64,000 nt of DNA. Source: Labilithrix sp. (GTDB taxonomy: Bacteria; Myxococcota_A; Polyangia; Polyangiales; Polyangiaceae). Positions 53,310 to 64,000 of this stretch are shown here, piece by piece. The stretch covers positions 35,559-99,558 of the forward strand of contig JAHBWC010000018.1 of assembly GCA_019637225.1 (NCBI GenBank), read 5' to 3'. Position numbers and translations under genes: made by a program. The notes below the pieces were generated by a model that was not told the DNA's origin, did no database searches, and worked only from the letters and a program-made list of their open reading frames with translations. Within the stretch, counting starts at the first letter, position 1. Each line of letters begins with the position of its first letter.

Positions 53310-54191
53310 TCACGAAAGGACGGGGAGCGAGCGGCGTGAGGCGAGGACCTCGTTGTGGCTACCGGTGCGGTAGCCCGCGAGGTCGAGCGTCACGTAGGCG
53401 AAGCCGAGGCGCTTGCCCGCGGCCACGATGGCGTCGCGCGCGTCGAACGCCGTGTGCATCTCGCCCTTGGCGATCTCGATGCGGGCGATCGCGGCCTCCT
53501 TCGTGGCGGTGACCGTCTCGCTCGACGACGCGTGCCAGCGCACGCGCGCTTGCCGGATCCCGAGCTTGTGGAGCTCGTCCTCGAGCGACGCGATCTGGCC
53601 GAGGCGCTCGCGGGTCACGCGCGTGCCGTAGGGCAGGCGGCTCGAGAGGCAGGCGGCGGCGGGCTTGTCCCAGATGCCGAGGCCGATCGCCTGCGCGAGG
53701 CTGCGCACGTCCGCCTTCGTGAGGGCGGCCTCGACGAGGGGGCTCCGCGCGCCCGCCTCCTTGGCGGCCTCGAGGCCGGGGCGGTAGTCGCCGAGATCGT
53801 CGAGGTTCGTGCCGTTGACGACGTGGGCGAGGGCCCAGTCGATCTGCTTCTTCGCGCTCACGCGATAGAGCTCGCTCTTGCAGTGAAAGCAGCGGTCGAC
53901 GTCGTTCTTCGCGTACGCCTCGTCCTCGATCTCGTGCGAGTCGACGAGCTCGTGGCGCGCCCCGATGCCGCGCGCGACCGAGACGGCGTCCTCGAGCTCG
54001 AACTGCGCCAGGCTCGGGCTCACGGCGGTCATGCCGACGCACCGCTCGCCGAGCACCTGATGCGCGACGGCGAGGACGAACGCGCTGTCGATCCCGCCCG
54101 AGTAGCAGACGAGCACGGAGCCCATCTCCTTCAGGATGGCGACGAGGCGATCGAGGCGGGGATCGCCCTGGGGGAGGCGGAGGTCGTCCAC
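53310..54191 (-). CDS. larE: ATP-dependent sulfur transferase LarE
   Basis: The 293-residue PP-loop protein has SGGIDS at 31-36, the family motif NDVDRCFHCKSELY, VVNGTNLDDLGDYRPGL and the sacrificial-cysteine region AAACLSSRLPYGTRVT (Cys near residue 181). LarE supplies sulfur from its own Cys for the nickel-pincer cofactor of lactate racemase. LarB and LarC are not in the window, and LarE homologues also occur without them, so the sulfur acceptor is uncertain. The gene is divergent from imuA. Confidence 0.9.
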   Translation of the reverse strand: MDDLRLPQGDPRLDRLVAILKEMGSVLVCYSGGIDSAFVLAVAHQVLGERCVGMTAVSPSLAQFELEDAVSVARGIGARHELVDSHEIEDEAYAKNDVDRCFHCKSELYRVSAKKQIDWALAHVVNGTNLDDLGDYRPGLEAAKEAGARSPLVEAALTKADVRSLAQAIGLGIWDKPAAACLSSRLPYGTRVTRERLGQIASLEDELHKLGIRQARVRWHASSSETVTATKEAAIARIEIAKGEMHTAFDARDAIVAAGKRLGFAYVTLDLAGYRTGSHNEVLASRRSLPVLS

Positions 54192-54288
54192 GCCTCGTAT
54201 CTAGCGCGAGCTGCCGCCGGATTCACAGGAAGCCGGGCGATTTCGAGGCGATTTCGAGCTCGGGGGCGCCTCCGGGAGGGCGGGGGCC

Positions 54289-54316
54289 TTGCGCACTTCG
54301 TTGGTACTGGTAATGT
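54289..54316 (+). promoter_or_regulatory. Predicted imuA promoter
   Basis: TTGCGC (54289-54294) and TAATGT (54311-54316) are 16 nt apart. A start 7-8 nt after the -10 falls on or next to the imuA ATG at 54324, so the message would be leaderless; no Shine-Dalgarno sequence precedes the ATG. The LexA-like box overlaps the -10. Confidence 0.45.
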
Positions 54317-54323
54317 GTTCAGT
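54307..54323 (+). promoter_or_regulatory. LexA-like box at the imuA start
   Basis: CTGGTAATGTGTTCAGT agrees with 14 of 17 positions of the Myxococcus-type LexA motif as I recall it (CTRHAMRYBYGTTCAGS), including the whole GTTCAG core. It abuts the imuA ATG and covers the predicted -10, where a repressor would block initiation. SOS control of imuA-imuB-dnaE2 is the rule in other bacteria. Confidence 0.6.
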
Positions 54324-55163
54324 ATGTCGGCGATCGCCTCCCTGAACCTCGACGCGACGGCTCTCGCTCGCCTGGGCGTCCTCCAGGGAACCGAGGCGCT
54401 TCTTCCCCCTCGTGCGGTCCTCGGGCTGGGGTGGCCGGAGCTCGAGCGCGCGCTTCCCGATCGGGGGCTTCCGCGCGGGGTCGTGGAGCTCGCGGCGCTC
54501 CCGCGTCTGCATGGCAAGGCCTCGCGCGCGACCGCCCAGCGCTGTCCGGAGTCGATGCGCGGCGGCGCGACGACGATCGCGATCGCGGCGCTCTGCGCGG
54601 CGCACGCCGCGGACGAGCACGCGTGGTGCGTCTGGATCACGCCGTCGCGCGAGCCGAACGACGTGCCGTCGCTCTATGCGCCGGCGCTCGTGCAGGCGGG
54701 GGTCGATCTCGAGCGGCTGCTCGTCGTCCGCCCGTCGCCGCAGGCGCTCGCGCGCACCGCGGTGAAGGCCGCGGCGTCGGGGGCGTTCGCGCTCGTCGTC
54801 CTCGACGTCCCTCATCGCAACGATCTCGGAGGCGTGAGGTCGTCCTCTTCCGGCGCGCGACGCGGCGCGCACGACGCCGGCGTGCACGACGCCGGCGCGG
54901 TCGTGGTCCGGAAGCTGGCCCTCGCCGCGGAGGAGAACGGGACGACGTCGCTCCTCCTCACGAGCGCGCTCGCGCCGCGACCCGTGCCGTGGCCGGTCGC
55001 GATGCGCATCGAGGTCGAGCGCCGGCCGGACGCGCTCTCGCTCCGCGTGACCAAGGACCGCCGCGGCGCCGGCTCGTCGGCGCACGTCGTGCGGCTCCTC
55101 GATCCCACGACCGATCCGGCGCTCGCGAGCGCCGAGAGCGGCTCCTTCGCGCGGGCGGGTTGA
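54324..55163 (+). CDS. imuA: ImuA, RecA-like mutasome protein
   Basis: The 279-residue protein belongs to the ImuA (SulA-like/ RecA-like) family: LGWPELERALPDRGLPRGVV is the typical start, then IAIAALCAAHAADEHAWCVW, GVDLERLLVVRPSPQALART and AFALVVLDV, as in the RecA core. The Walker A position is poorly conserved. ImuA works with ImuB and DnaE2 in damage-induced mutagenic synthesis. ATG 54324 begins right after the LexA-like box. It is 3 nt from imuB. Confidence 0.88.
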   Translation: MSAIASLNLDATALARLGVLQGTEALLPPRAVLGLGWPELERALPDRGLPRGVVELAALPRLHGKASRATAQRCPESMRGGATTIAIAALCAAHAADEHAWCVWITPSREPNDVPSLYAPALVQAGVDLERLLVVRPSPQALARTAVKAAASGAFALVVLDVPHRNDLGGVRSSSSGARRGAHDAGVHDAGAVVVRKLALAAEENGTTSLLLTSALAPRPVPWPVAMRIEVERRPDALSLRVTKDRRGAGSSAHVVRLLDPTTDPALASAESGSFARAG

Positions 55164-55166
55164 GCG

Positions 55167-57008
55167 ATGCGAGTCTGCGCGGTGAGCCTCCCCGAGCTCC
55201 GGATCGAGCTCGTCCGCGGCGAGCTCGATCCGGCGAGCGCCGGCCTTCCGCTCGCCGTCGTCGTCGCGCCCGCCCCGATGACGGAGGCGAAGCTCCTCGG
55301 CAACACGCGGCTGTCCGTCGTCTCGCGCGAGGCGCGCGCGCTCGGCGTCTCGCCCGGCCACACGATCGCGCAGGCGCGTGCGCGCGCCGGCGATCTCGCC
55401 GTCCGCGTCGTCCGGCCGGACGCGGTCCGGGACGTCCTCGCCCGCATCGCCGAGGTCGGGCTCGCGTTCGGAGCCACGGTCTCGTTCTCCTGCGGCCTCC
55501 CGGACACCGCCGCGCGGCCTCCCGACGCGACGTTCGGCGACGTCGTGTGGATCGACGTGACCGGCTGCGCTCACCTGCACGCGCCGCGCTCGACGGCGTC
55601 CATCTTCGACGGCGAGACGATCCTCGCCTCGCGCCTCGCCGGGGTGATCGCGTCGCTCGGTCATACGTGCGCCGTCGCGATCGCCGACGGCCCGCGCGTC
55701 GCCGCGATGCTCGCGCGGGCGTCGGCCGAGTCCGCGGCGCGCGCGGCCCTCGGCTCGCTGCGCCGGCGCGCGTCTCGAGGACGCGACGCCCCGGCGACGC
55801 CTTCGCTCGGTCGAGCAGGATCCGGCGAGCGACGAGCCCCGTCGAGGAGCGCGTTCTCCGAGCTCGAGCCGATCGTCGTCCGCCCGGGCGACAACGCCCG
55901 GGCCATCGCGCCGCTCCCGGTCGGCGCGCTGCCGCTGCCCCCCGAGGACGTGCGCTGGCTCGCGAAGATCGGCGTTCGCACCGTCGAGGAGATGCGGGCC
56001 CTCCCTCGCGCGGGCCTCGGGACGCGCCTCGGCGCGCGCGCGCGCGACGTCCTCTCCCTCGTCGACGGCGACGATCGCGCGCCGCTCGCGTCCTACCTCC
56101 CGCCCGAGATCCCGGAGGAAGAGGCCGCGCTCGAGTACGGCGTCGAGGGGACGCAGGCGCTCACCTTCGTCGCGAAGACGCTGACCGATCGGCTCGCGGC
56201 GCGCTTGCAAGGTCGCGCCGTCGCGGCGTCGCGGCTCGAGCTCGAGCTCCACCTCGACGCGGCGATGCTCCGCGAGTCGACCGCGCTGCGGGCGCCGCTC
56301 CCCGCCGGTCGCCCCGGCGAGGGTCCGCTCGATGCCTCGAACGACGAGGGCCGGCGCGCGAAGATCGACGTCTCGCTCGTCGAGCTCGAGCTGCCCGCGC
56401 CGCTCTCGACCGCGGGCGATCTCCTCGCCGCGCTCCGCCCGAAGATCGAGCGGCTCGTCCTCGGCGCCCCCGTGCTCGGCGCGAAGCTCCGCGCCCCCGT
56501 CCTCGTTCACAAGCGGGCGGCGGCGCTCTCGCTCTTCGAGCCGCAGCCGAAGGCCGAGCGGACGCTGCCCCGGCTCGTGGCCGAGCTCGTCGCCGATCTC
56601 GGGCCCGAGGCGGTCTCCGCGCTCGTCCTCGGCGACAGCTGGGTGCCCGAAGAGCGCTCGCGCCTCGTGCCGTTCAAGACGCCCGCGCGGGACGCTCGCG
56701 ACGGCGGGCGTCTCCAGGCGACGCGGAGCGCCGGCAGGAAGCGGCGCGCGCTCTCGAGCGTGCCCGAGCCCACCCGTCTCCTCGCCGAGCCGCGCCCGGT
56801 CGCGCGCGAGGACGTCCGCGTCACGCGGCACCTCTCGCGTGTCGAGTCCGTCGCGTGGTGGAAGACCGCGCCGGCGTCGGCCCCCGGCGCCGCGAACGCG
56901 AAGCGGGGCGCCGTCGACTACGTCCAGGCCTGGACCGACGACGGCGCCGCGTGGATCGAGATCGACCGCGCGACCGGCGCGATGCGCGTGCGCGGCTGGT
57001 TCGACTGA
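55167..57008 (+). CDS. imuB: ImuB, inactive Y-family polymerase-like protein
   Basis: The 613-residue protein has the Y-family fold sequence but lacks the catalytic acids: the N-terminal motif reads CAVSLPELRIELV where active polymerases have an Asp, and the SxDE-type motif is replaced by FGDVVWIDVTGCAHLH. This is the usual state of ImuB, which is a scaffold joining the beta clamp, ImuA and DnaE2. Length is above the common 500 because of charged inserts near residues 195-235. It begins 3 nt after imuA and ends 15 nt before dnaE2, one operon. Confidence 0.92.
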   Translation: MRVCAVSLPELRIELVRGELDPASAGLPLAVVVAPAPMTEAKLLGNTRLSVVSREARALGVSPGHTIAQARARAGDLAVRVVRPDAVRDVLARIAEVGLAFGATVSFSCGLPDTAARPPDATFGDVVWIDVTGCAHLHAPRSTASIFDGETILASRLAGVIASLGHTCAVAIADGPRVAAMLARASAESAARAALGSLRRRASRGRDAPATPSLGRAGSGERRAPSRSAFSELEPIVVRPGDNARAIAPLPVGALPLPPEDVRWLAKIGVRTVEEMRALPRAGLGTRLGARARDVLSLVDGDDRAPLASYLPPEIPEEEAALEYGVEGTQALTFVAKTLTDRLAARLQGRAVAASRLELELHLDAAMLRESTALRAPLPAGRPGEGPLDASNDEGRRAKIDVSLVELELPAPLSTAGDLLAALRPKIERLVLGAPVLGAKLRAPVLVHKRAAALSLFEPQPKAERTLPRLVAELVADLGPEAVSALVLGDSWVPEERSRLVPFKTPARDARDGGRLQATRSAGRKRRALSSVPEPTRLLAEPRPVAREDVRVTRHLSRVESVAWWKTAPASAPGAANAKRGAVDYVQAWTDDGAAWIEIDRATGAMRVRGWFD

Positions 57009-57023
57009 GCGAGGCGAAGCGCG

Positions 57024-60476
<3,453 letters not shown>

Positions 60477-60547
60477 GCGAGCTCGTGCGCGCGGGCGACG
60501 GAGCCGGCGTGACCGCGCGCTCCCGAGCGTGCTATCTCGGGCCAACC

Positions 60548-61948
60548 ATGCCCTTCGAGAAGGTCCTCGTCTGCAACCGTGGCGAGATCGCGCGCCGCGT
60601 CATCCGCACTTGCAAGCGCCTCGGCATCGCGACCGTCGCCGTCTACTCGGAGGCCGACGCGGACGCGCCGCACGTCTCCGACGCCGACGAGGCCGTGCTC
60701 GTCGGACCCGCGCCCGCGAAGGACTCGTACCTGAACGTCGAGGCGATCCTCGGCGCGCTGAAGAAGACCGGCGCGAAGGCCGTGCACCCCGGATACGGCT
60801 TCCTCAGCGAGAAGTCGGCGTTCGCGCGCGCCGTCGCCGAGGCGGGCGCGGTCTTCATCGGCCCGTCGCCCGACACGCTCGACGCGTTCGGCGACAAGAT
60901 GAAGGCGCGCCACGTCGCGCTCTCTGCCGGGACGAGCCCGGTGCCCGGCACCGACGAGCCGATCGCGATCGACACCGCCGAGGGCGTCGCGCACGCGAAG
61001 GCGATCGCGGCCAAGGTCGGCTACCCGATCGTCGTCAAGGCGGTCGGCGGCGGCGGCGGCATCGGGATGCAGGTCGTCGCCGACGAGACCGGCGTCGAGC
61101 GCGCGCTCAAGTCCTGCTCCGATCGCGGCAAGGCGAGCTTCGCCGACGCGCGCGTCTACCTCGAGCGCTACGTCGCCCAGCCGCGGCACATCGAGGTCCA
61201 GGTCTTCTGCGACACGCACGGTCAGGCGTTCGCGCTCGGCGAGCGCGAGTGCAGCGTGCAGCGGCGCCACCAGAAGATCGTCGAGGAGTCGCCGTCTCCG
61301 GCGTCGTTCTTCGCCGGCGCCGAGGGCGAGAAGCGCCGGGCGGATCTCTACGACGCGGCGCTCCGCGTGGTGAAGAAGGTCGGCTACGTCGGCGCCGGGA
61401 CGTGCGAGTTCATCGCCGACGATCAGGGAAACCTCTTCTTCCTCGAGGTCAACGCGCGCCTCCAGGTCGAGCATCCCGTCACCGAGATGGTCACCGGTCT
61501 CGACCTCGTCGAGCTGCAGCTCCGCGTCGCCGCCGGCGACAAGCTGCCCGATCTGTCGAGCGTCGTCCGGAGCGGGCACGCGATCGAGGCCCGCATCTAC
61601 GCGGAGGATCCGGCGAAGGGCTTCATCCCCAAGCCCGGCCCGATCGACGAGCTCGTCTGGGCCGGCGGCGCCGGCGAGGTGCAGTCGCGCGCGCTCCGCG
61701 TCGAGTCCGGCGTGAAGGCCGGGAGCAAGATCACGCCGTATTACGATCCGATGATCGCGAAGGTCGTCGCCTGGGGCGAGACGCGCGACCGTGCGATCGA
61801 CGAGCTCGATCGCGCGCTGGCGGCGACGGTCATCGCGCCGGCGACCACCAACGTCGCCTTCCTCCGCAAGCTCTTCGCGAGCGAGGAGTTTCGCGCGGGC
61901 GCGTACGACACGAAGTTCGCCGAGGTCCTGGCGAAGCGCCCGGCGTGA
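60548..61948 (+). CDS. Biotin carboxylase subunit of an acyl-CoA carboxylase
   Basis: The 466-residue enzyme has the ATP-grasp biotin carboxylase features: KVLVCNRGEIARRVIRTCK, AVHPGYGFLSEKSAFA, the glycine loop VKAVGGGGGIGMQVV, EVNARLQVEHPVTEMVTG and the catalytic region RHIEVQVFCDTHG. It carboxylates biotin with bicarbonate and ATP. It ends without a biotinyl domain, so a separate BCCP and a carboxyltransferase are needed; neither is in the window. It could be AccC or the small form of a propionyl-CoA carboxylase alpha chain. It lies 71 nt after dnaE2 but is functionally unrelated. Confidence 0.9.
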   Translation: MPFEKVLVCNRGEIARRVIRTCKRLGIATVAVYSEADADAPHVSDADEAVLVGPAPAKDSYLNVEAILGALKKTGAKAVHPGYGFLSEKSAFARAVAEAGAVFIGPSPDTLDAFGDKMKARHVALSAGTSPVPGTDEPIAIDTAEGVAHAKAIAAKVGYPIVVKAVGGGGGIGMQVVADETGVERALKSCSDRGKASFADARVYLERYVAQPRHIEVQVFCDTHGQAFALGERECSVQRRHQKIVEESPSPASFFAGAEGEKRRADLYDAALRVVKKVGYVGAGTCEFIADDQGNLFFLEVNARLQVEHPVTEMVTGLDLVELQLRVAAGDKLPDLSSVVRSGHAIEARIYAEDPAKGFIPKPGPIDELVWAGGAGEVQSRALRVESGVKAGSKITPYYDPMIAKVVAWGETRDRAIDELDRALAATVIAPATTNVAFLRKLFASEEFRAGAYDTKFAEVLAKRPA

Positions 61949-62036
61949 CGCGCCTGCGGGCCTCGCAGGCGACCGCGAGGCGCGCGCGGATCGTCTCCGC
62001 GCGCCGCTTCGCCGCGCTCGCCGGCGTCCGGGCCGC

Positions 62037-62993
62037 TCAGACGAGCGGCGTGAGCGGCGGCTGGCCCGAGAGGACGCGGATGACGTTCGCGGCGGCGAGC
62101 GACGCCATCGCCTCGCGCGTCTCCCGGTCGGCGCTGCCGATGTGCGGCGCGAGGACGGCGTTCTCGCGAGCCAGGAGCGCCGGGTGCACCGCGGGCTCGC
62201 GCTCGAACACGTCGAGCCCGGCGGCCGCCAGCGGCCCGTGCTCGAGCGCGTAGGCGAGGGCGGCCTCGTCGACGACGGCGCCGCGCGCGGTGTTGACGAG
62301 GATCGAGCCCGGACGCATCGCGGCGAGCCGCTTCGCGTCGAAGAGATGCCGCGACTCGGGCGTCAGCGGCACGTGGATCGTGATCGCGTCCGACGTCGCG
62401 CAGAGCTCGTCGAGCGACGGCACCCAGGTTGCCCCGAGGGCACGCTCGAGCGCCTCCGGCTCTCGCCGTCGCTGGGTGTAGCCGACGTGCATCCCGAACC
62501 CGCGCGCGCGGCGCGCGACCGCCTTGCCGATCCGGCCGAAGCCGACGATGCCGAGCTTCATCCCGTGCACGCGTTGCCCGAGGTGGAACGTCGGCGTCCA
62601 CCGCTCCCAGCCGCCGGCGCGCACGAGGCGGTCTCCCTCCGAGATGCGCCGCGCCGCGTCGATGAGGAGCCCGAACGCGAGGTCCGCCGTCGCCTCGGTG
62701 AGGACGTCGGGCGTGTTCGTGACGACGATCCCGCGCGCCCGGCACGCCTCGAGATCGACGTTGTCGACGCCGACCGCGACGTTGGCGACGATCGCGAGGC
62801 GAGGCGTCCGCGCGAGCAGCGCGGCGTCGACGCGATCGGTGATCAGCGTGACGATCCCGCGGACGCGATCGGCCGAGGCCGCGAACGCGTCCGAGCCGAC
62901 GCCGCCCTCGTCCAACACCACCTCGAACGGCGCCTCGCGGAGCGCCTCGAGCGCGTCACCGAGCAGGGGACCGCTGACGAAGACGGTGTCCAC
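62037..62993 (-). CDS. D-isomer-specific 2-hydroxyacid dehydrogenase
   Basis: The 318-residue NAD(P)-dependent enzyme has the Rossmann motif LGIVGFGRIGKAVARRA. The catalytic triad is Arg in NTARGAVVDEAAL, Glu in GLDVFEREPAV and His in LAPHIGSADRETREAM. The block VANVAVGVDNVDLEA is typical of the glyoxylate/hydroxypyruvate reductase (GyaR/GhrB) group, so reduction of glyoxylate or hydroxypyruvate is most likely. Substrate specificity is not proven. It starts with GTG 11 nt after the M16 gene stop. Confidence 0.92.
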   Translation of the reverse strand: MDTVFVSGPLLGDALEALREAPFEVVLDEGGVGSDAFAASADRVRGIVTLITDRVDAALLARTPRLAIVANVAVGVDNVDLEACRARGIVVTNTPDVLTEATADLAFGLLIDAARRISEGDRLVRAGGWERWTPTFHLGQRVHGMKLGIVGFGRIGKAVARRARGFGMHVGYTQRRREPEALERALGATWVPSLDELCATSDAITIHVPLTPESRHLFDAKRLAAMRPGSILVNTARGAVVDEAALAYALEHGPLAAAGLDVFEREPAVHPALLARENAVLAPHIGSADRETREAMASLAAANVIRVLSGQPPLTPLV

Positions 62994-63004
62994 GCGCGCG
63001 GCTC

Positions 63005-64000
63005 TCAGTCGGCGTCGAACGGGACGATGTCGGTCGACGCGAGGTCGGGGATCTTCTTCTGTACGGCGTCGAGCGTGTCGGCGGCCGTACCGACGACGAT
63101 GACGACGACGTCCTTGGCGGAGAGCCGCGTCGCCGTCGCCGCGTTGGCGCTCTCGAGCGTGACCTCGCGCACGTGGTCGACGTAGCGCGTGTGGTAGTCG
63201 GCGGGCAGCTCGAGCAGCTCGGTCTCGACGGCCTGGCCGAGGCGCTTCGGCGAGGTGTCGACCTCGAACGCGTAGGAGCGCACGAGGTAGTTCTTGATGA
63301 AGCCGAGCTCACGCTTGGTGATGCCCTTGGCCACGAAGTCCTCGAGCAAGGACAGCTCGAGCTCGACGCACGGCGCGCAGTCGGCCGCGCCCGGCGCCGC
63401 CGACATCGTGAAGGCGTGACGGCGGCGCTCGATCGAAAGGCGGGCGCTCGTGCCGTACGACCAGCCGCGCTTGCTCCGGATCTCGCGCATCATCCGCGAC
63501 GTGAACGTCCCGCCGAGGACGGCGGTGGCGGTGACGAGCGGGACGTGATCGGGATCGTGCGGCCACGTGCCGAGGCTCCCGATGAGCGTCTGCGTCTGGG
63601 TCCGCTCCGGCTTGTCGACGAAGACGAGGCGGCGCCCCTCCTTCTTCTCGGGCTCCGGCGGCGCCATGGCGACGCGCGGTCCCTCGTGCACCGAGGCCGC
63701 GAGCGAGGCGCCGAGGCGCTTGGCCTCGTCCTCCGTGACCGCGCCGGCGAAGCCGATCACCAGATCGCCGCGGACGAAGTGCTTCTCGTAGGCCGCGACG
63801 ACGTCGTCGCGCTCGATGCCGGCGATCGACGAAGGGCGGCCGGCGGCGGAGCGCGCGTACGGGTGCCCCGCGAACAGCGCGCGGCGGAAGGCGAGGTTCG
63901 CGAGCGCGCGGTCGCTGTCGCGCGCCTCGACGAGCTCGGCGGCCGTCTCGCGCCGGAGCCGGGCGATCTCGTCGGGCGCGAACGCCGGCTTGCCGAGGAT
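63005..64000 (-). CDS. M16-family peptidase subunit, partial (5' end outside window)
   Basis: The visible 331 residues are the C-terminal part of an insulinase-family (M16) protein. The frame is open to the right edge (FAPDEIARLRRETAAELVEA, RALFAGHPYARSAAG). The C-terminal domain shows the substrate-binding Arg/Tyr pair in IRSKRGWSYGTSARL, and KNYLVRSYAFEVDTSPKRLG. The HXXEH zinc motif would lie upstream, outside the window, so whether it is catalytic or the inactive partner is unknown. The 2-hydroxyacid dehydrogenase follows on the same strand. Confidence 0.85.
   Translation of the reverse strand: MLGKPAFAPDEIARLRRETAAELVEARDSDRALANLAFRRALFAGHPYARSAAGRPSSIAGIERDDVVAAYEKHFVRGDLVIGFAGAVTEDEAKRLGASLAASVHEGPRVAMAPPEPEKKEGRRLVFVDKPERTQTQTLIGSLGTWPHDPDHVPLVTATAVLGGTFTSRMMREIRSKRGWSYGTSARLSIERRRHAFTMSAAPGAADCAPCVELELSLLEDFVAKGITKRELGFIKNYLVRSYAFEVDTSPKRLGQAVETELLELPADYHTRYVDHVREVTLESANAATATRLSAKDVVVIVVGTAADTLDAVQKKIPDLASTDIVPFDAD

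Noticed and set aside
52537..54191. Toxin-immunity pair formed by the SUKH gene and its neighbour
   Set aside because: The neighbour is a clear LarE sulfur transferase and the converging gene is an acyl-CoA dehydrogenase; no toxin domain is seen.

Overview
The window is GC-rich throughout (roughly 70 percent by eye) and almost every reading frame is open. The gene content points to a myxobacterium-type delta-proteobacterium, probably near Polyangiales/Sorangiineae. Evidence: two large Hanks-type Ser/Thr kinases with non-kinase extensions, many alanine-rich lipoproteins with Cys-rich or Asp-Gly-Asp-Gly spacers, a sigma-factor-like protein fused to a membrane segment, and a near match to the LexA motif described for Myxococcus. 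No tRNA, rRNA, CRISPR array, insertion sequence or prophage was recognised. The genus cannot be named from this sequence.

Layout. 1-8.8 kb: a tightly packed minus-strand operon running srfB-like, small unknown, single-pass membrane protein, srfC-like, Sel1-repeat protein, PilZ-domain protein (cut by the left edge). 9.0-11.8 kb: a membrane-tethered sigma-like protein and a Cys-rich lipoprotein, closed by a hairpin. 11.8-14.8 kb: rpsO-pnp with a good sigma-70 promoter and a long leader. 14.9-20.4 kb: a three-gene plus-strand operon of Ser/Thr kinase, zinc-ribbon protein, and a glucose/sorbosone dehydrogenase-like propeller joined to a diheme cytochrome. 20.5-26.4 kb: 5'-nucleotidase, lipoprotein and outer-membrane barrel. 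26.7-30.4 kb: an alpha/beta hydrolase and a large unknown lipoprotein, convergent.

30.6-45.6 kb: a long minus-strand block that extends the classical lptA-lptB-rpoN-hpf-ptsN-hprK-rapZ-ptsH-ptsI order. It carries LPS export, sigma-54, ribosome hibernation, and a regulatory phosphotransferase system in which HPr keeps both its His and its Ser phosphorylation sites. Upstream lie a TPR-dynamin GTPase and an NFACT-R protein. Between lptB and rpoN are a small winged-helix protein, an array of CTCGAG-centred repeats, and a sigma-54-type promoter facing rpoN. Together these look like an enhancer-controlled, possibly self-regulated rpoN.

45.6-54.2 kb: mixed housekeeping and surface genes: a DUF4394-like lipoprotein, a second kinase with a possible sensor domain, an M48 protease lipoprotein, an NHL/SMP-30-like propeller lipoprotein, glutaryl-CoA dehydrogenase, a lower-GC SUKH/SMI1 gene, and larE. 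54.3-60.5 kb: the complete imuA-imuB-dnaE2 mutagenesis cassette with a LexA-like box overlapping its promoter and an apparently leaderless start. 60.5-64 kb: a stand-alone biotin carboxylase, a D-2-hydroxyacid dehydrogenase and an M16 peptidase-family protein cut by the right edge.
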